Notes: a model not told the origin generated them from the letters alone. Positions 18,212 to 28,060 are shown, counted from the stretch's first letter. The stretch is 61,106 nucleotides of DNA from Chloroflexota bacterium (GCA_003695675.1 RFIA01000175.1:1-61106); one strand, 5' to 3'. A program made the numbers and translations.

Positions 18212-20743
18212 TTGTCATCGAATCCAAATATCCCCGAAAAAGAAATTCGTAAACGTTGTGCGACATTATTAGCCGGTGCTGCTGCCGAAGCACAACGCTT
18301 ATTTCAAAATTATGTCGGCACCGAGCATTTGTTCATTGCGATGACACAAAACGAAAATGGACCGACGAGTATTTTATTGAGACGCGCTGGGTTTAAGCCG
18401 CGTGATGTGCGCAATGCGATTCGGCGTGAAATCGGCACCGGAGACGACCAACTTGAAGAGGTCTTGCCACTGACGCCGCGCAGCGAGATCGTTCTTGCGT
18501 TGGCGATTTTTCTCGCCGACCAAGACGATATTGATAAAGATGAAGAAATCGAAGAAATTCATTTGTTGTTGGCCATGCTGCAAGAGGGCGAAGGTGTCCC
18601 GATTCGCAAATTGATCGATATGGGGTTCGACCTCAATCGTTGGTTGCAACGTCTGTTGGAAGAGGCACACGAGAAAAACTTCTCAAGTTTGTTGAAAGAT
18701 GATGTGTCCGACAGCGATTTATTCGATGATTTCGACTTTGACGACGAAAGCCTGCAATTCGACAGCGATGAATTGTTTGGATTGTCGTCATCGGCGGAAA
18801 AACGGGCCGAGTCGCAGCGTGTTCCCACGCCATTGTTGGACAAATATGGCCGCGACCTAACGGCGCAGGCCAACGAAGGTCGGATCAAACCGGCGATTGG
18901 CCGTGACCGCGAAATTCGTCAGTTGGCACGAACACTCGCCCGCAGCACGAAGAACAATGCTGTATTGCTCGGCGATGCGGGGGTCGGCAAGACGGCTGTT
19001 GTTGAAGGACTGGCTTATGCGATCTATGAAGGGACGGCGCCGGTTTCGTTGCGCGACAAACGGATTGTGCAAATCGAAATTGGGGCGCTCGTCGCTGGGA
19101 CGAGTTTGCGCGGTCAATTTGAGGAACGATTAATCGGCATTGTTGACGAAACCAAACAAGCCGAAAATGTCATTTTGTTCATCGATGAGATTCACACGAT
19201 TGTCGGGGCGGGCGACACGATTGACAGCAATCTTGACGCGGCCAATATTTTGAAACCGGCGTTGGCGCGGGGCGACATCATGTGCATCGGCGCGACGACC
19301 CACGAAGAGTATCGCCGTGCTATCGCGCAAGACCCGGCGCTCGACCGCCGCTTCCGCACGATTGATATTGAAGAACCATCCTTTGATGCGGCGTTACAAA
19401 TCCTTGAGGGGCAAAGCCCGCGTTTTGAAGCGCATCATGGTGTTAATATCAAGCAGGAAGCGTTGGAGGCTGCTATTCGGCTATCGATCCGTTATTTGCC
19501 GGATCGTCGCTTGCCGGACAAAGCGCTCGATTTGTTGGACGAGGCTTGCGCCCGGATGATTATTCGGACACACGCGCCCGACGATGATGACCCGAATTAC
19601 GTCCCCGACGTTGGCGTGGACACAATCGCCGATGTGCTTTCGGAGTGGACGGGGATACCCGTCAGCGATTTGACCAAAGGCGAGAAACGCCGTTTAGCAG
19701 AATTGGACGATGCGCTGCTCAGACGTGTCGCCGGGCAAGACCATGCCATCAAATTGGTGGCCGATGCGATTCGCATGGCGCGTGCTGGACTCAGCGACCC
19801 GAACCGCCCAATTGGTGTCTTTCTCTTTTTGGGGCCATCGGGTGTTGGCAAAACTGAATTGGCGCGAGCGATGGCTGAATTTTTATTCGGCAGCGATGAA
19901 GCGCTCTTGCGTCTTGACATGTCCGAATTTCACGACTCGCACACCGTTGCCCGCTTGATCGGCGCGCCCCCGGGTTATCGGGACACCCAACGCGGCGGTC
20001 AACTCACCGATGCGTTGCGCCGACGCCCTTACAGCGTCGTGTTGCTCGACGAGGTGGAAAAAGCCGCCCCCGAAGTGTTCGACATCTTCTTGCAGGTTTT
20101 CGATGAAGGTCGCATCAGCGATGCGCATGGACGCAAAGTCGATGCCCGTCACGCGATTTTCATCATGACGAGCAACATCGGGACAGAGGAAACCAGCAAG
20201 CAATTGGGCTTTTCTGGTGGGGACGCGGCCATACGCCAACGCGATTACTCGGATTATCTCGGTCGCTTCTTCAGACCCGAATTCTTAAATCGCTTGGACG
20301 AGGTGATTACATTTAATGCGTTGGACAAAGAAGCGCTCTTGAGAATTCTCGACATTCAACTGACTGAATTGCGTGAGCGCTTGCGCGAGCAACATCTCAA
20401 ACTCAAGTTGGCCGACGATGCTCGTGATCTCATTTTGGACGCGGGTTACGATCCCAATTTGGGGGCGAGGCCGTTGCGCCGCGCCATCGAACGGCTCGTC
20501 ACACGACCGCTCAGCAATCAGATTATGCACGACACATTTCCGCCCGGCAGCACAATCATCGCCTATGATAATGGTGATGAAACCTTGCGTTTTGAAAGTG
20601 CGCCCTCCTCACAAGATGACGAAAAAGAAGGCCAGCACGATTTAGCAATCGAAGCGGTAAATGGGGATATGCCTGATGAGAAATCAATCGGTGAACCGGT
20701 GATTGACAAATCCGAAAATGAATCGAGCAAAGATGACGAATGA
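18212..20743 (+). CDS. Clp-family AAA+ unfoldase (ClpC/ClpA-like)
   Basis: 843 residues: Clp N-domain repeats (about 1-150), an acidic linker (DDVSDSDLFDDFDFDDE), AAA1 with GDAGVGKT near 254, AAA2 with GPSGVGKTE near 540, and a D2-small domain. Both Walker B motifs are intact (LFIDEIHT, VVLLDEVEK). The coiled-coil middle domain of ClpB/ClpC is nearly absent: only about 20 residues separate LLDEAC from the next AAA element. An LGF tripeptide near 665 (KQLGFSGG) sits where ClpP-docking loops occur, so it probably feeds ClpP. The acidic C-terminal tail is unusual. TTG start with GAGGGA upstream. It overlaps the kinase gene by ATGA. Confidence 0.9.
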   Translation: MSSNPNIPEKEIRKRCATLLAGAAAEAQRLFQNYVGTEHLFIAMTQNENGPTSILLRRAGFKPRDVRNAIRREIGTGDDQLEEVLPLTPRSEIVLALAIFLADQDDIDKDEEIEEIHLLLAMLQEGEGVPIRKLIDMGFDLNRWLQRLLEEAHEKNFSSLLKDDVSDSDLFDDFDFDDESLQFDSDELFGLSSSAEKRAESQRVPTPLLDKYGRDLTAQANEGRIKPAIGRDREIRQLARTLARSTKNNAVLLGDAGVGKTAVVEGLAYAIYEGTAPVSLRDKRIVQIEIGALVAGTSLRGQFEERLIGIVDETKQAENVILFIDEIHTIVGAGDTIDSNLDAANILKPALARGDIMCIGATTHEEYRRAIAQDPALDRRFRTIDIEEPSFDAALQILEGQSPRFEAHHGVNIKQEALEAAIRLSIRYLPDRRLPDKALDLLDEACARMIIRTHAPDDDDPNYVPDVGVDTIADVLSEWTGIPVSDLTKGEKRRLAELDDALLRRVAGQDHAIKLVADAIRMARAGLSDPNRPIGVFLFLGPSGVGKTELARAMAEFLFGSDEALLRLDMSEFHDSHTVARLIGAPPGYRDTQRGGQLTDALRRRPYSVVLLDEVEKAAPEVFDIFLQVFDEGRISDAHGRKVDARHAIFIMTSNIGTEETSKQLGFSGGDAAIRQRDYSDYLGRFFRPEFLNRLDEVITFNALDKEALLRILDIQLTELRERLREQHLKLKLADDARDLILDAGYDPNLGARPLRRAIERLVTRPLSNQIMHDTFPPGSTIIAYDNGDETLRFESAPSSQDDEKEGQHDLAIEAVNGDMPDEKSIGEPVIDKSENESSKDDE

Positions 20744-23700
20744 TGAATGCGCCACAAACTGGACAGCAGCCTGTCAAGCTGTCCGATGAAAAGATCAAGT
20801 CCATCTTGGCGGACGAACATCCCGATGACAATCGAGATTATTTCGCGCTCGACGCGGTTGAAGAGATTCGCACGTTAGGCAAGTTGGCGCTGCGCCGTGA
20901 CGACATCAATGATTACTTTGCACTCGGCGATTTATGTGCAGCGCGAACATTGAATGATAACAACCGTTTGCGCGTTCTGTATGCGGGCAAGACGTTGATT
21001 GCCTATCGCCGTGCGCTCGAAATGGCCGAAGCACACGACCGTAAGCATGACTTAGAACGCGCGGTTGCGGCAATACGCAATTACGTCAACTGGGTATTAC
21101 AAGTCGCGCAGCAACATCCAACACGCCGGAATATCGCAGTCGCGTTGTGGGTACTGTCGGACGACAGCGTCGACGACAGTTTCGACAACATCGGTATTAT
21201 TGAGCCATTATTGACAGAATACGGCCAGCAAATTGGCGCGACACGCATGGATTTGGATATGACGCGGACAGCTGTTGAACTCGGCAAGTCGCAATTGTCG
21301 TTAGACGATGTGACACCAATACCGTCCGACACGCTCGATACAATGACCGATTTTCAATTTGATGAATCCGCTTATGCCCTTGATTCTGATGAGACAGAAT
21401 TTCGTGCCAGCGAAGCACGAACAGATGAACGGGCTGCCAGCTCGCTGAAGCATTTTAAGCGACAAAATGGCGATGTCTTGGGGGCATCGCCTCGGCATGA
21501 ATTACGCCCGGCGATTAGTGAGGGCGAGTTTGAACTCGGCACACTGATTGGTGGGCGTTATGAAGTCTCCGAGATTCGGCGCGGTGGTATGGGGGTCGTT
21601 TATTTGTGTTATGACCACGACGAAGGGTTACCCGTCGCGATTAAGAGCTTCCAAAGGCGTTTTTTGAATAATGAGCGGGCGATGATGCGTTTTCGTTATG
21701 AAGCGTGGACGTGGATTCAATTGGACAAACATCGTCACATCGTCCAAGCGAAATTGGTAGACAATTTCGACAACCAACCGCATTTGATTCTCGAACAAGT
21801 GCGTGGGCCAGAAGGTCTCGGCCCTGATTTGCGCAGTTGGATCGACCGCAAATGGTTGGACACGCAACAAACGATTCGTTATGCGTTACACATCGCATTG
21901 GGGATGCAACACGCCACGACGAAATTCCCCGGTTTGGTACACCGTGACCTCAAACCGGCCAATATTCTCGTCACTCACGACAACATCGCCAAAGTGACAG
22001 ATTTTGGCTTGGTGCGGTCGTTGAATTTCGAGGACATCCCCCCGGCGAGTATTCAATTGCTCGACAATGATTTGCATGCTTTGCAACGTTTGACACGCGA
22101 CGATGCGGTAATCGGCACGGCGCCATATATGTCGCCGGAACAATGCCTGTCGCAAGATGTGGACGAACGGGCGGACATCTATGCGTTCGGTTGTTTGGTA
22201 TACGAAATGCTGACCGGGAAGTATTTATTCGATGTACGCAAATTTGAGGAATGGCGCGACGCACACGTCAAACAAGTCCCGACTTTTGATGATGATATTG
22301 TCGACCAACTGCCGTCACAATTGTGTGACTTCATCCTCAATTGTCTTGAGAAAGACCCCAATGACCGACCGGATACGTGGACGGCAATTGTCGATGAGTT
22401 GATTAACATTTACGAGCAAGAAATCGGCGAACTTGACCCGGATGAACTCGTCGGCGAAGAGCTTGAAGCTCGCGAATTGATGGATAAAGGGTACTCGTTG
22501 ACGGAGCTTGGCCGCCCAGAAGAAGCGCTTCAGGCTTATGATCGCGCCATTGAGCTTCAGCCCGATTATGCGTGGGCATGGGCCCGCAAAGGACGCACCC
22601 TGCGCTTGCAAGAGCGTTACCAAGAGGCGATAGATTGTTATGATCGTGCGCTCGAACTTGAGCCGCGTTATGCGTGGGCATGGAATGGCAAAGGCATCGC
22701 GCTTGAACGCATTGGCCGCTTAGAAGAGGCGCTGCACTGTTATCAACAAGCAGCACTCTTTAATCCCAAAGATGTGCTCTATTTGTGTAATCAGGCCGAT
22801 GTTCTCGATGGGCTTGAACGAACCGATGAGGCGGTTCGTTTGTTGGAGCGTGCCATACAAATTGATCCACAATTGCCGAATAGCTGGGCACGTTTGGGGC
22901 AAATTCAACGCAATAGTGGCAACTTCGCGGCCTCAATCGCGTCGTACAAGCGTGCTATCGAATTGGATCCGAGTTATGCTTGGGCTTATAATGGGTATGG
23001 CTTGGCACTAAAAGCTGTCGGGCGATTGAAAGAGGCGTTGTTGGCATTCAAGAATGCGGTACGCTATCAACCTGATACGGTGTGGCATTGGTACAATTGT
23101 GCCGAAATCTTGATCGAAATGGAACAGTATGAAGAAGCGCTGTTATATGCACAAGAAGCCACTCGCACGGATAAGAATCATCCCGAGAGTTGGGCCAAAT
23201 TTGGGCAGGTGCTGCGCTATGTCCATCGTTATGATGAAGCATTGGACGCCTACAATCGGGCCTTAGAACTCAAGCCGGATTATGCGTGGGCGATTAATGG
23301 CAAAGGTATCGTGCTAGAGCGCATGGGGCGTTATGAAGAAGCGCTCGCTTGTTACCAAAGCGCCAGCGCGGAGTCCGACGATGACATTTGGCATTGGTAC
23401 AATCAGGGCAATGTGCTGGCGATGTTGAAGCGTTATGAAGAGGCGTTGCCGTTTTTAGAACGTGCGATTGCATTGCGGCCAGACCATGCACGAAGTTGGG
23501 CGCGGCTTGGCAATACCTTGCGTTTGCTTGAGCGTTATGATGAAGCACTCAAGGCGTATGAAGAGGCTACGACGATTGATCCCAATTATACATGGGCGTG
23601 GAGCGAACGTGGTGCGCTGTTGGAACAGATGGGGCGATACGACGAGGCGCTTTCGGCCTATCGTCGGGCCGCAATGACCGACCCTGCCGATCCAATTCAT

Positions 23701-24780
23701 CTTGTGCGCCAAGCCGATATTTTTGTGCATCGCGATCAATATGTCGAGGCTCTGCGCTTGGTTGACCAAGCGCTGCGTATGGACAAAAGCAATTCGCGAA
23801 CATGGGCCAAACACGGGCAAATTTTGCGGCGGCTTGGTCGCTTTGAAGACTCGTTGACAAGTTATAATCATGCTGTTGAACTCGATCAAACGTATGCTTG
23901 GGCGTGGAACGGGCGCGGCTTGACGTTGAGTGCGTTGGGGCGTCATGAAGAGGCGTTAGTTGACTTCCGCAAAGCTGCTGAGTATGAAAGTGACGACGTT
24001 TGGTATTGGTATAATCAAGGTGATGAACTCATCATTCTCGGACGGCTAGAAGAGGCGTTGGAAATTCTTGATAAAGCGCTCGAAATTGATGAAACGCATG
24101 TCGAAAGTTGGGCGAAGCGTGGGCAGGCATTGCGCCGCCTCAAGCAATATGAATTGGCGTTAGAGGCTTATGACAAAGCTCTCAGTCTCAATCCTGAATT
24201 TGGATGGGCATGGAACGGACGCGGTTTGGCGCTGGAAGGTTTGAAGCGTCTTGAACAGGCGCTGGCCAGTTATGAGCGGGCGATTGAACTCGAACCGAAT
24301 GTGATCTGGTATTACACCAATAAGGTCGATGTGCTGTTGGAAATGCAGCGCAAAGAAGCTGCGCTTGAAACGGTCGATGATGTGCTCAAAATGACCTCCG
24401 AACATCCGGTGATCTGGGCGCGTCGTGGTCAATTGTTGCGGCGCATGGCACAATTTGAAGCGGCGATTGAGAGTTATGACAAAGCGCTAGCACTCGACCC
24501 CTGTTATGCGTGGGCTTTGAATGGGAAAGGATTGGCGCTGGCTGCGCTTGGTCGTTGGCAAGAGGCGTGTGACTGTTACGCATTCGCCGTCAAATACAAT
24601 GACCAAGATGTCTGGTTTTGGCACAATTACGGCGAAGCATTGCTCAAGCTGCGGCGTTGTCAAGAAGCCTTAGAAGCCTTTTCGCGAGCGTTGGAAATTT
24701 ATTCTGAGCACGAACCGTCACAACAAGGCTTGGATGAGGCGCAAAATTGCCTACGGCAGGAAGAAACCGAAGATGAATAA
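20740..24780 (+). CDS. Ser/Thr protein kinase with 22 tetratricopeptide repeats
   Basis: 1346 residues. Residues 1-260 are helical and unassigned. The kinase domain is at about 274-553: the glycine loop IRRGGMGVVY has Arg in place of the first Gly, with VAIK at 299-302, HRDLKPANIL at 401, DFGL at 421 and MSPEQ at 464. It should be active. From about 577 to 1325 lie 22 TPRs of 34 residues. After the first, they fall into seven super-repeats of three TPRs. There is no transmembrane segment, so it is cytoplasmic. ATGA overlap with the Clp gene and an 8-bp overlap with the FHA gene make an operon. It plausibly phosphorylates threonines read by the FHA protein. Confidence 0.95.
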   Translation: MMNAPQTGQQPVKLSDEKIKSILADEHPDDNRDYFALDAVEEIRTLGKLALRRDDINDYFALGDLCAARTLNDNNRLRVLYAGKTLIAYRRALEMAEAHDRKHDLERAVAAIRNYVNWVLQVAQQHPTRRNIAVALWVLSDDSVDDSFDNIGIIEPLLTEYGQQIGATRMDLDMTRTAVELGKSQLSLDDVTPIPSDTLDTMTDFQFDESAYALDSDETEFRASEARTDERAASSLKHFKRQNGDVLGASPRHELRPAISEGEFELGTLIGGRYEVSEIRRGGMGVVYLCYDHDEGLPVAIKSFQRRFLNNERAMMRFRYEAWTWIQLDKHRHIVQAKLVDNFDNQPHLILEQVRGPEGLGPDLRSWIDRKWLDTQQTIRYALHIALGMQHATTKFPGLVHRDLKPANILVTHDNIAKVTDFGLVRSLNFEDIPPASIQLLDNDLHALQRLTRDDAVIGTAPYMSPEQCLSQDVDERADIYAFGCLVYEMLTGKYLFDVRKFEEWRDAHVKQVPTFDDDIVDQLPSQLCDFILNCLEKDPNDRPDTWTAIVDELINIYEQEIGELDPDELVGEELEARELMDKGYSLTELGRPEEALQAYDRAIELQPDYAWAWARKGRTLRLQERYQEAIDCYDRALELEPRYAWAWNGKGIALERIGRLEEALHCYQQAALFNPKDVLYLCNQADVLDGLERTDEAVRLLERAIQIDPQLPNSWARLGQIQRNSGNFAASIASYKRAIELDPSYAWAYNGYGLALKAVGRLKEALLAFKNAVRYQPDTVWHWYNCAEILIEMEQYEEALLYAQEATRTDKNHPESWAKFGQVLRYVHRYDEALDAYNRALELKPDYAWAINGKGIVLERMGRYEEALACYQSASAESDDDIWHWYNQGNVLAMLKRYEEALPFLERAIALRPDHARSWARLGNTLRLLERYDEALKAYEEATTIDPNYTWAWSERGALLEQMGRYDEALSAYRRAAMTDPADPIHLVRQADIFVHRDQYVEALRLVDQALRMDKSNSRTWAKHGQILRRLGRFEDSLTSYNHAVELDQTYAWAWNGRGLTLSALGRHEEALVDFRKAAEYESDDVWYWYNQGDELIILGRLEEALEILDKALEIDETHVESWAKRGQALRRLKQYELALEAYDKALSLNPEFGWAWNGRGLALEGLKRLEQALASYERAIELEPNVIWYYTNKVDVLLEMQRKEAALETVDDVLKMTSEHPVIWARRGQLLRRMAQFEAAIESYDKALALDPCYAWALNGKGLALAALGRWQEACDCYAFAVKYNDQDVWFWHNYGEALLKLRRCQEALEAFSRALEIYSEHEPSQQGLDEAQNCLRQEETEDE

Positions 24781-25204
24781 ACTCAATAAAGCGATTTCGA
24801 TTACTTTTATGAGCGGCCCGTATGATGGCAAAACACTCAATTTTGACCAACCGGAAGTGGGCGATGAACTAGTCTTGAAAATCGGTCGGCGCGATGATTG
24901 CGAGATTCACCTACCGTATGACAGTCAGGTGTCGCGTTTGCACGCAGCGCTTGGTTGCAAAGCGCTACCTGCCAGTGCGACCGACTCCGCCCCCGACGCG
25001 ATGGCGCTTTCATTTTGGTTGGAAGATAGCGGCAGCCGCAACGGGACGTTTATCGATAAATTGTCGATTACCGAACGCAGAGATATTCGTCCGGGCACTT
25101 TATTCCGAGTCGGGCGGACGTGGATGCGGCTTGATGTACCATTGTCGTATGGCATTTTTGGTGACAACGATGATGATGCCGACGATTCGACCGATGACTT
25201 CTAA
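24773..25204 (+). CDS. FHA-domain phosphothreonine-binding protein
   Basis: 143 residues from the ATG at 24773, with AGGA 11 bases upstream; an ATG at 24734 would add 13 residues and overlap the kinase gene by 47 bp. FHA signature: IGRRDDCEIHLP, SRLHAAL and DSGSRNGTFI, the residues that hold phosphothreonine. An acidic tail (DNDDDADDSTDDF) follows. It is the third gene of the Clp-kinase-FHA operon and is expected to bind the kinase or its substrates. Convergent with the FmdB-type gene. Confidence 0.93.
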   Translation: MNKLNKAISITFMSGPYDGKTLNFDQPEVGDELVLKIGRRDDCEIHLPYDSQVSRLHAALGCKALPASATDSAPDAMALSFWLEDSGSRNGTFIDKLSITERRDIRPGTLFRVGRTWMRLDVPLSYGIFGDNDDDADDSTDDF

Positions 25205-25235
25205 CGGCGCTGCGCACATCAGCAGCTTTCAAATA

Positions 25236-25613
25236 TTATGGTGTCGTACTGTCCGCCTTGGATGACGCCGCGAGGTCGCGTTCGACCTTTTCCATGCTCT
25301 CGCCTTTCCGCAGACGTTCCGCCGCTTCGTGATATTCCGCGCCAAGCGACGGGTCATTGCCTGTGATCTGCTGCATCATCTCGCCGACAGCTCGCGAGTC
25401 GCCGGACTCAAAGACTGAAAGCATCTCGTCAGACGACATCTTGCTATAATCTCGCGACGGTTTGCTGATTGCCACGCGGCTGATGAGGCGCGTCAAGTCG
25501 GTACTTTGGCAATGCGGGCAGGTATGGGTCGCGCTATCATAGTCGCTGTATGTTTTGTAGAATAAGCTCACGTTGCGGCCACAATTGTTGCATCGATACT
25601 CATACGCTGGCAT
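25236..25613 (-). CDS. FmdB-type zinc-ribbon protein
   Basis: 125 residues. It opens MPAYEYRCNNCG and has a second pair CPHC about 20 residues on, giving the single zinc ribbon of the FmdB/CxxC regulatory family. The rest is charged and helical with no known domain. The family name comes from a putative formamidase regulator, but the role of most members is unknown. SD GAGGTG precedes the ATG. It stands alone between convergent and divergent neighbours. Confidence 0.88.
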   Translation of the reverse strand: MPAYEYRCNNCGRNVSLFYKTYSDYDSATHTCPHCQSTDLTRLISRVAISKPSRDYSKMSSDEMLSVFESGDSRAVGEMMQQITGNDPSLGAEYHEAAERLRKGESMEKVERDLAASSKADSTTP

Positions 25614-25688
25614 GAATTCACACCTCGTTTACTCGCTAAGATAGGTTAGAATAACTATTATAGCATAACCGGATTATAGGAATGTTTG

Positions 25689-26579
25689 ATGGAAAATGAA
25701 CCGTCAAAGCCCGAAAAACTGCATCCACTTGATCCACGCGCGCGGCAACAACAAATCGTCGCACAACAGGAAAAACGCCAACAACAACCCCAAATACGTT
25801 TGCACTTCCGCACAGTGCAACCCACAGTGACACACGCCCTAATTGCGATTAATGTCGCCATCTTTTTGCTGCGTGCCCTCTCGCCAGAGATTGACCGCAC
25901 GATTCTTGAATTCGGCATCAATCGCCCGGCGGCGATTTTGCGCGACAACGAATATTATCGCCTGCTGACCTCGATGTTTCTCCACGCTGGGGTATTCGAC
26001 ATCTTCGGCAATTATGATTTTAGAGGAAGCTTTCATATCGTCTTCAATATGTGGATGCTGTATATCTTCGGCAGAAATCTTGAGGCGTTGTTCGGACACA
26101 AGCGCTTTTTCATCATTTATCTGCTCGGTGGATTAGGTGGGTCGGTGTTGAGTGCTGCTCTCAATGGAATTGACGAGTTTGGGTCGATTGGGGCGTCTGG
26201 CGCAGTATTCGCCATCATCGGTGCGGAGGGCGTCTATTTGTACCATCATCGTCGCTTATTTGGCGAGCGTGGGCGGGCGCGGTTGCGTGCTTTGATGATG
26301 TGGGGGGCGATTAACTTTGTCTTCGGTTTCGCCGCGAGCGCTGGTTTAGGCAACATTCGCATCGACAATTTTGGTCATCTTGGCGGACTCATCGGCGGGG
26401 TGGTGTTGACGTGGTTTCTCGCGCCGATTTTCGTCCCACGACCCGACCCCGACCGGGAAGGGATTTACATTGCCGAAGATACCAATCCGTATGTTGGGAA
26501 ATATCCGATATTGTCGGCTTATAGTGCGGCGTTACTCGCGATTTTGTTCGTCGCTGTGCTGATGGTCGGGCATGGTTGA
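25689..26579 (+). CDS. Rhomboid-family intramembrane serine protease
   Basis: 296 residues. A ~40-residue polar, Gln-rich N-terminus is followed by six or seven transmembrane helices. The catalytic Ser lies in GASGAVFAI (near 170) and the His in NFGHLGGLIGG (near 228); HIVFNMWMLYIFG matches the loop-1 region. It should cleave transmembrane helices of membrane proteins; no substrate is evident. The ATG at 25689 is favoured over an adjacent TTG by AGGAA 7 bases upstream. Its 3' end overlaps the convergent DUF2304 gene by 48 bp. Confidence 0.94.
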   Translation: MENEPSKPEKLHPLDPRARQQQIVAQQEKRQQQPQIRLHFRTVQPTVTHALIAINVAIFLLRALSPEIDRTILEFGINRPAAILRDNEYYRLLTSMFLHAGVFDIFGNYDFRGSFHIVFNMWMLYIFGRNLEALFGHKRFFIIYLLGGLGGSVLSAALNGIDEFGSIGASGAVFAIIGAEGVYLYHHRRLFGERGRARLRALMMWGAINFVFGFAASAGLGNIRIDNFGHLGGLIGGVVLTWFLAPIFVPRPDPDREGIYIAEDTNPYVGKYPILSAYSAALLAILFVAVLMVGHG

Positions 26580-26927
26580 GGCGTCGCGTAACAACTGCAA
26601 TTCGTAGCGCAAGATTGCCATTTGTTGTGCCATCTCTTTGTTTTCGCGAGACAGGCGCGACAACACCGCCGAAAATTGCAGCAGAATGAACAAGATAAAC
26701 ACAACCGCCACCAAGAATAACGCACTCGGCGGATAGGCGATGCCGACGGCGCTGGCCAATACATCAAGCAATGGGCGCGACAAACTCAATACGAGTAACA
26801 CAAGCCCGGTCGCGAGCCACAACAACGAATACTCTTCTTTCAAACGCCGCTGCCGCACAAGCTCAAGCACTAGCACGAGTGTCGTCACTGACGCGGCGAG
26901 TCCGAAAATTAGGGCGCGGTCAATCAT
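26532..26927 (-). CDS. DUF2304-like small membrane protein
   Basis: 131 residues with three hydrophobic helices (about 5-22, 35-52, 65-90) and then a coiled, charged helix (SRLSRENKEMAQQMAILRY). This matches the DUF2304 pattern. Members often sit beside glycosyltransferases and are thought to act in envelope glycan assembly, but none is adjacent here. It overlaps the convergent rhomboid gene by 48 bp, which is rare in this otherwise spaced region. Function unknown. Confidence 0.8.
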   Translation of the reverse strand: MIDRALIFGLAASVTTLVLVLELVRQRRLKEEYSLLWLATGLVLLVLSLSRPLLDVLASAVGIAYPPSALFLVAVVFILFILLQFSAVLSRLSRENKEMAQQMAILRYELQLLRDASTMPDHQHSDEQNRE

Positions 26928-27060
26928 TCAAATAACCTTTCATCATCTCCATGTTGAAAGGTTATTGTAAAGCGTGTTTTCATCAGAATCACGCCTGAAT
27001 CCAATTTGCTGCTGATCATAACGTCTGTAATGAATTTCTGATAAAATCTCTCGCGTGTTC

Positions 27061-27099
27061 CGACGAGACAGGACTCCGATTTTCGGATTTGTCTCGTCG
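27061..27099 (+). promoter_or_regulatory. Strong stem-loop at the start of the permease gene
   Basis: Perfect 10-bp arms CGACGAGACA (27061-27070) and TGTCTCGTCG (27090-27099), with an inner TCCGA/TCGGA stem. The proposed TTG start (27089) lies at the right arm, so the hairpin would block or attenuate its translation unless the true start is further on. It could also be a terminator of the region before it. Confidence 0.5.
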
Positions 27100-28060
27100 G
27101 CGTCTTTCATTTTGCATACGGGCGGTAACGAATATCTTATCTCTATCTAAATGGCAACGTCGTCTCCTGCTGATTGTGCTCATCACATTCTCCGCCGGTG
27201 TGACACCAAATGCGATTCGGGTGACGCAGAATCTCGGCGTACCGTCGTTAGCAATAATCGCGATGCGTCTCATCGTCGTCACATTAACGATGACGGTATA
27301 TGTCTTCCGGCGTCAAAATGATGCCGTGCATAAGCTCACACGCAGCGATGTGATGTGGAGTGCGGCGGCGGGTTTTTGGCTGGCGATGAATTTGCTGGCG
27401 CTATTCTTCGCCTTGGAATATACGAGTATCCTCGTCACGGGTGTCTTACGCCGGACGACGCCGATATGGGTCGTCGGGCCGGAGGTGCTTTTGCTCGGCG
27501 CGATTTTCTCGTGGCGTATATGGGGCGCGAGTCTATTGGCTGTCGTCGGCGTGATTGCCATCACTGTCGGGACATCTGGCGGTGTCAATCCCGGTACGAA
27601 GCCGCTACTAGGCGCATTGATTGCGCTCGGCGGTTCGATGTGCTTCGGGATTTATTTGCTCATCGGGCGCTTTGTCTCGACACGGATGCCGTCGTTGGTG
27701 TATAGCTGGTTGGTCTTCGCCTTCGCCGGTCTCGTGACACTCATCGCCGTCGCCATCACACAAACGCCATTAACCGGTTACAGCGCGAATGCCTATTTAT
27801 GGGTCGTGATTGTCACTGTGCTGGCACAGTATCTCGGTCATATCGTGCTCAATATCGGCCTGCATTATTTCAGCGCGACAGCCATCGCCATCATCTTGGA
27901 AATGTCGGTTGTCGTCAGTGGGGTGACGGCCTTCATTCAATTTGGCGAAGTGCCCAGCACACTACAAATCATCGGCAGCGGCGTGATTATCGTCGGTGTC
28001 ATCCTCGCGAGTCGTGAGCGCAGCAATCCGCCTTCTGTGAAAATAAAAGGTTCAACATAA
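27089..28060 (+). CDS. EamA/DMT-family transporter
   Basis: Up to 323 residues with ten transmembrane helices in two EamA halves (about 25-150 and 170-310), the drug/metabolite transporter pattern. The substrate is unknown; relatives export amino acids or metabolites. The start is uncertain. The TTG at 27089 has AGGA 15 bases upstream and lies within a hairpin, and no better in-frame start precedes the first helix, so the N-terminus may be about 15 residues shorter. No operon partner. Confidence 0.85.
   Translation: MSRRRLSFCIRAVTNILSLSKWQRRLLLIVLITFSAGVTPNAIRVTQNLGVPSLAIIAMRLIVVTLTMTVYVFRRQNDAVHKLTRSDVMWSAAAGFWLAMNLLALFFALEYTSILVTGVLRRTTPIWVVGPEVLLLGAIFSWRIWGASLLAVVGVIAITVGTSGGVNPGTKPLLGALIALGGSMCFGIYLLIGRFVSTRMPSLVYSWLVFAFAGLVTLIAVAITQTPLTGYSANAYLWVVIVTVLAQYLGHIVLNIGLHYFSATAIAIILEMSVVVSGVTAFIQFGEVPSTLQIIGSGVIIVGVILASRERSNPPSVKIKGST

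Noticed and set aside
18212-25204. Type VI secretion regulatory module (Clp, kinase, FHA)
   Set aside because: Although ClpV, PpkA and Fha are part of T6SS, no structural T6SS gene lies here and the Clp protein has a ClpP-type LGF loop rather than ClpV features.
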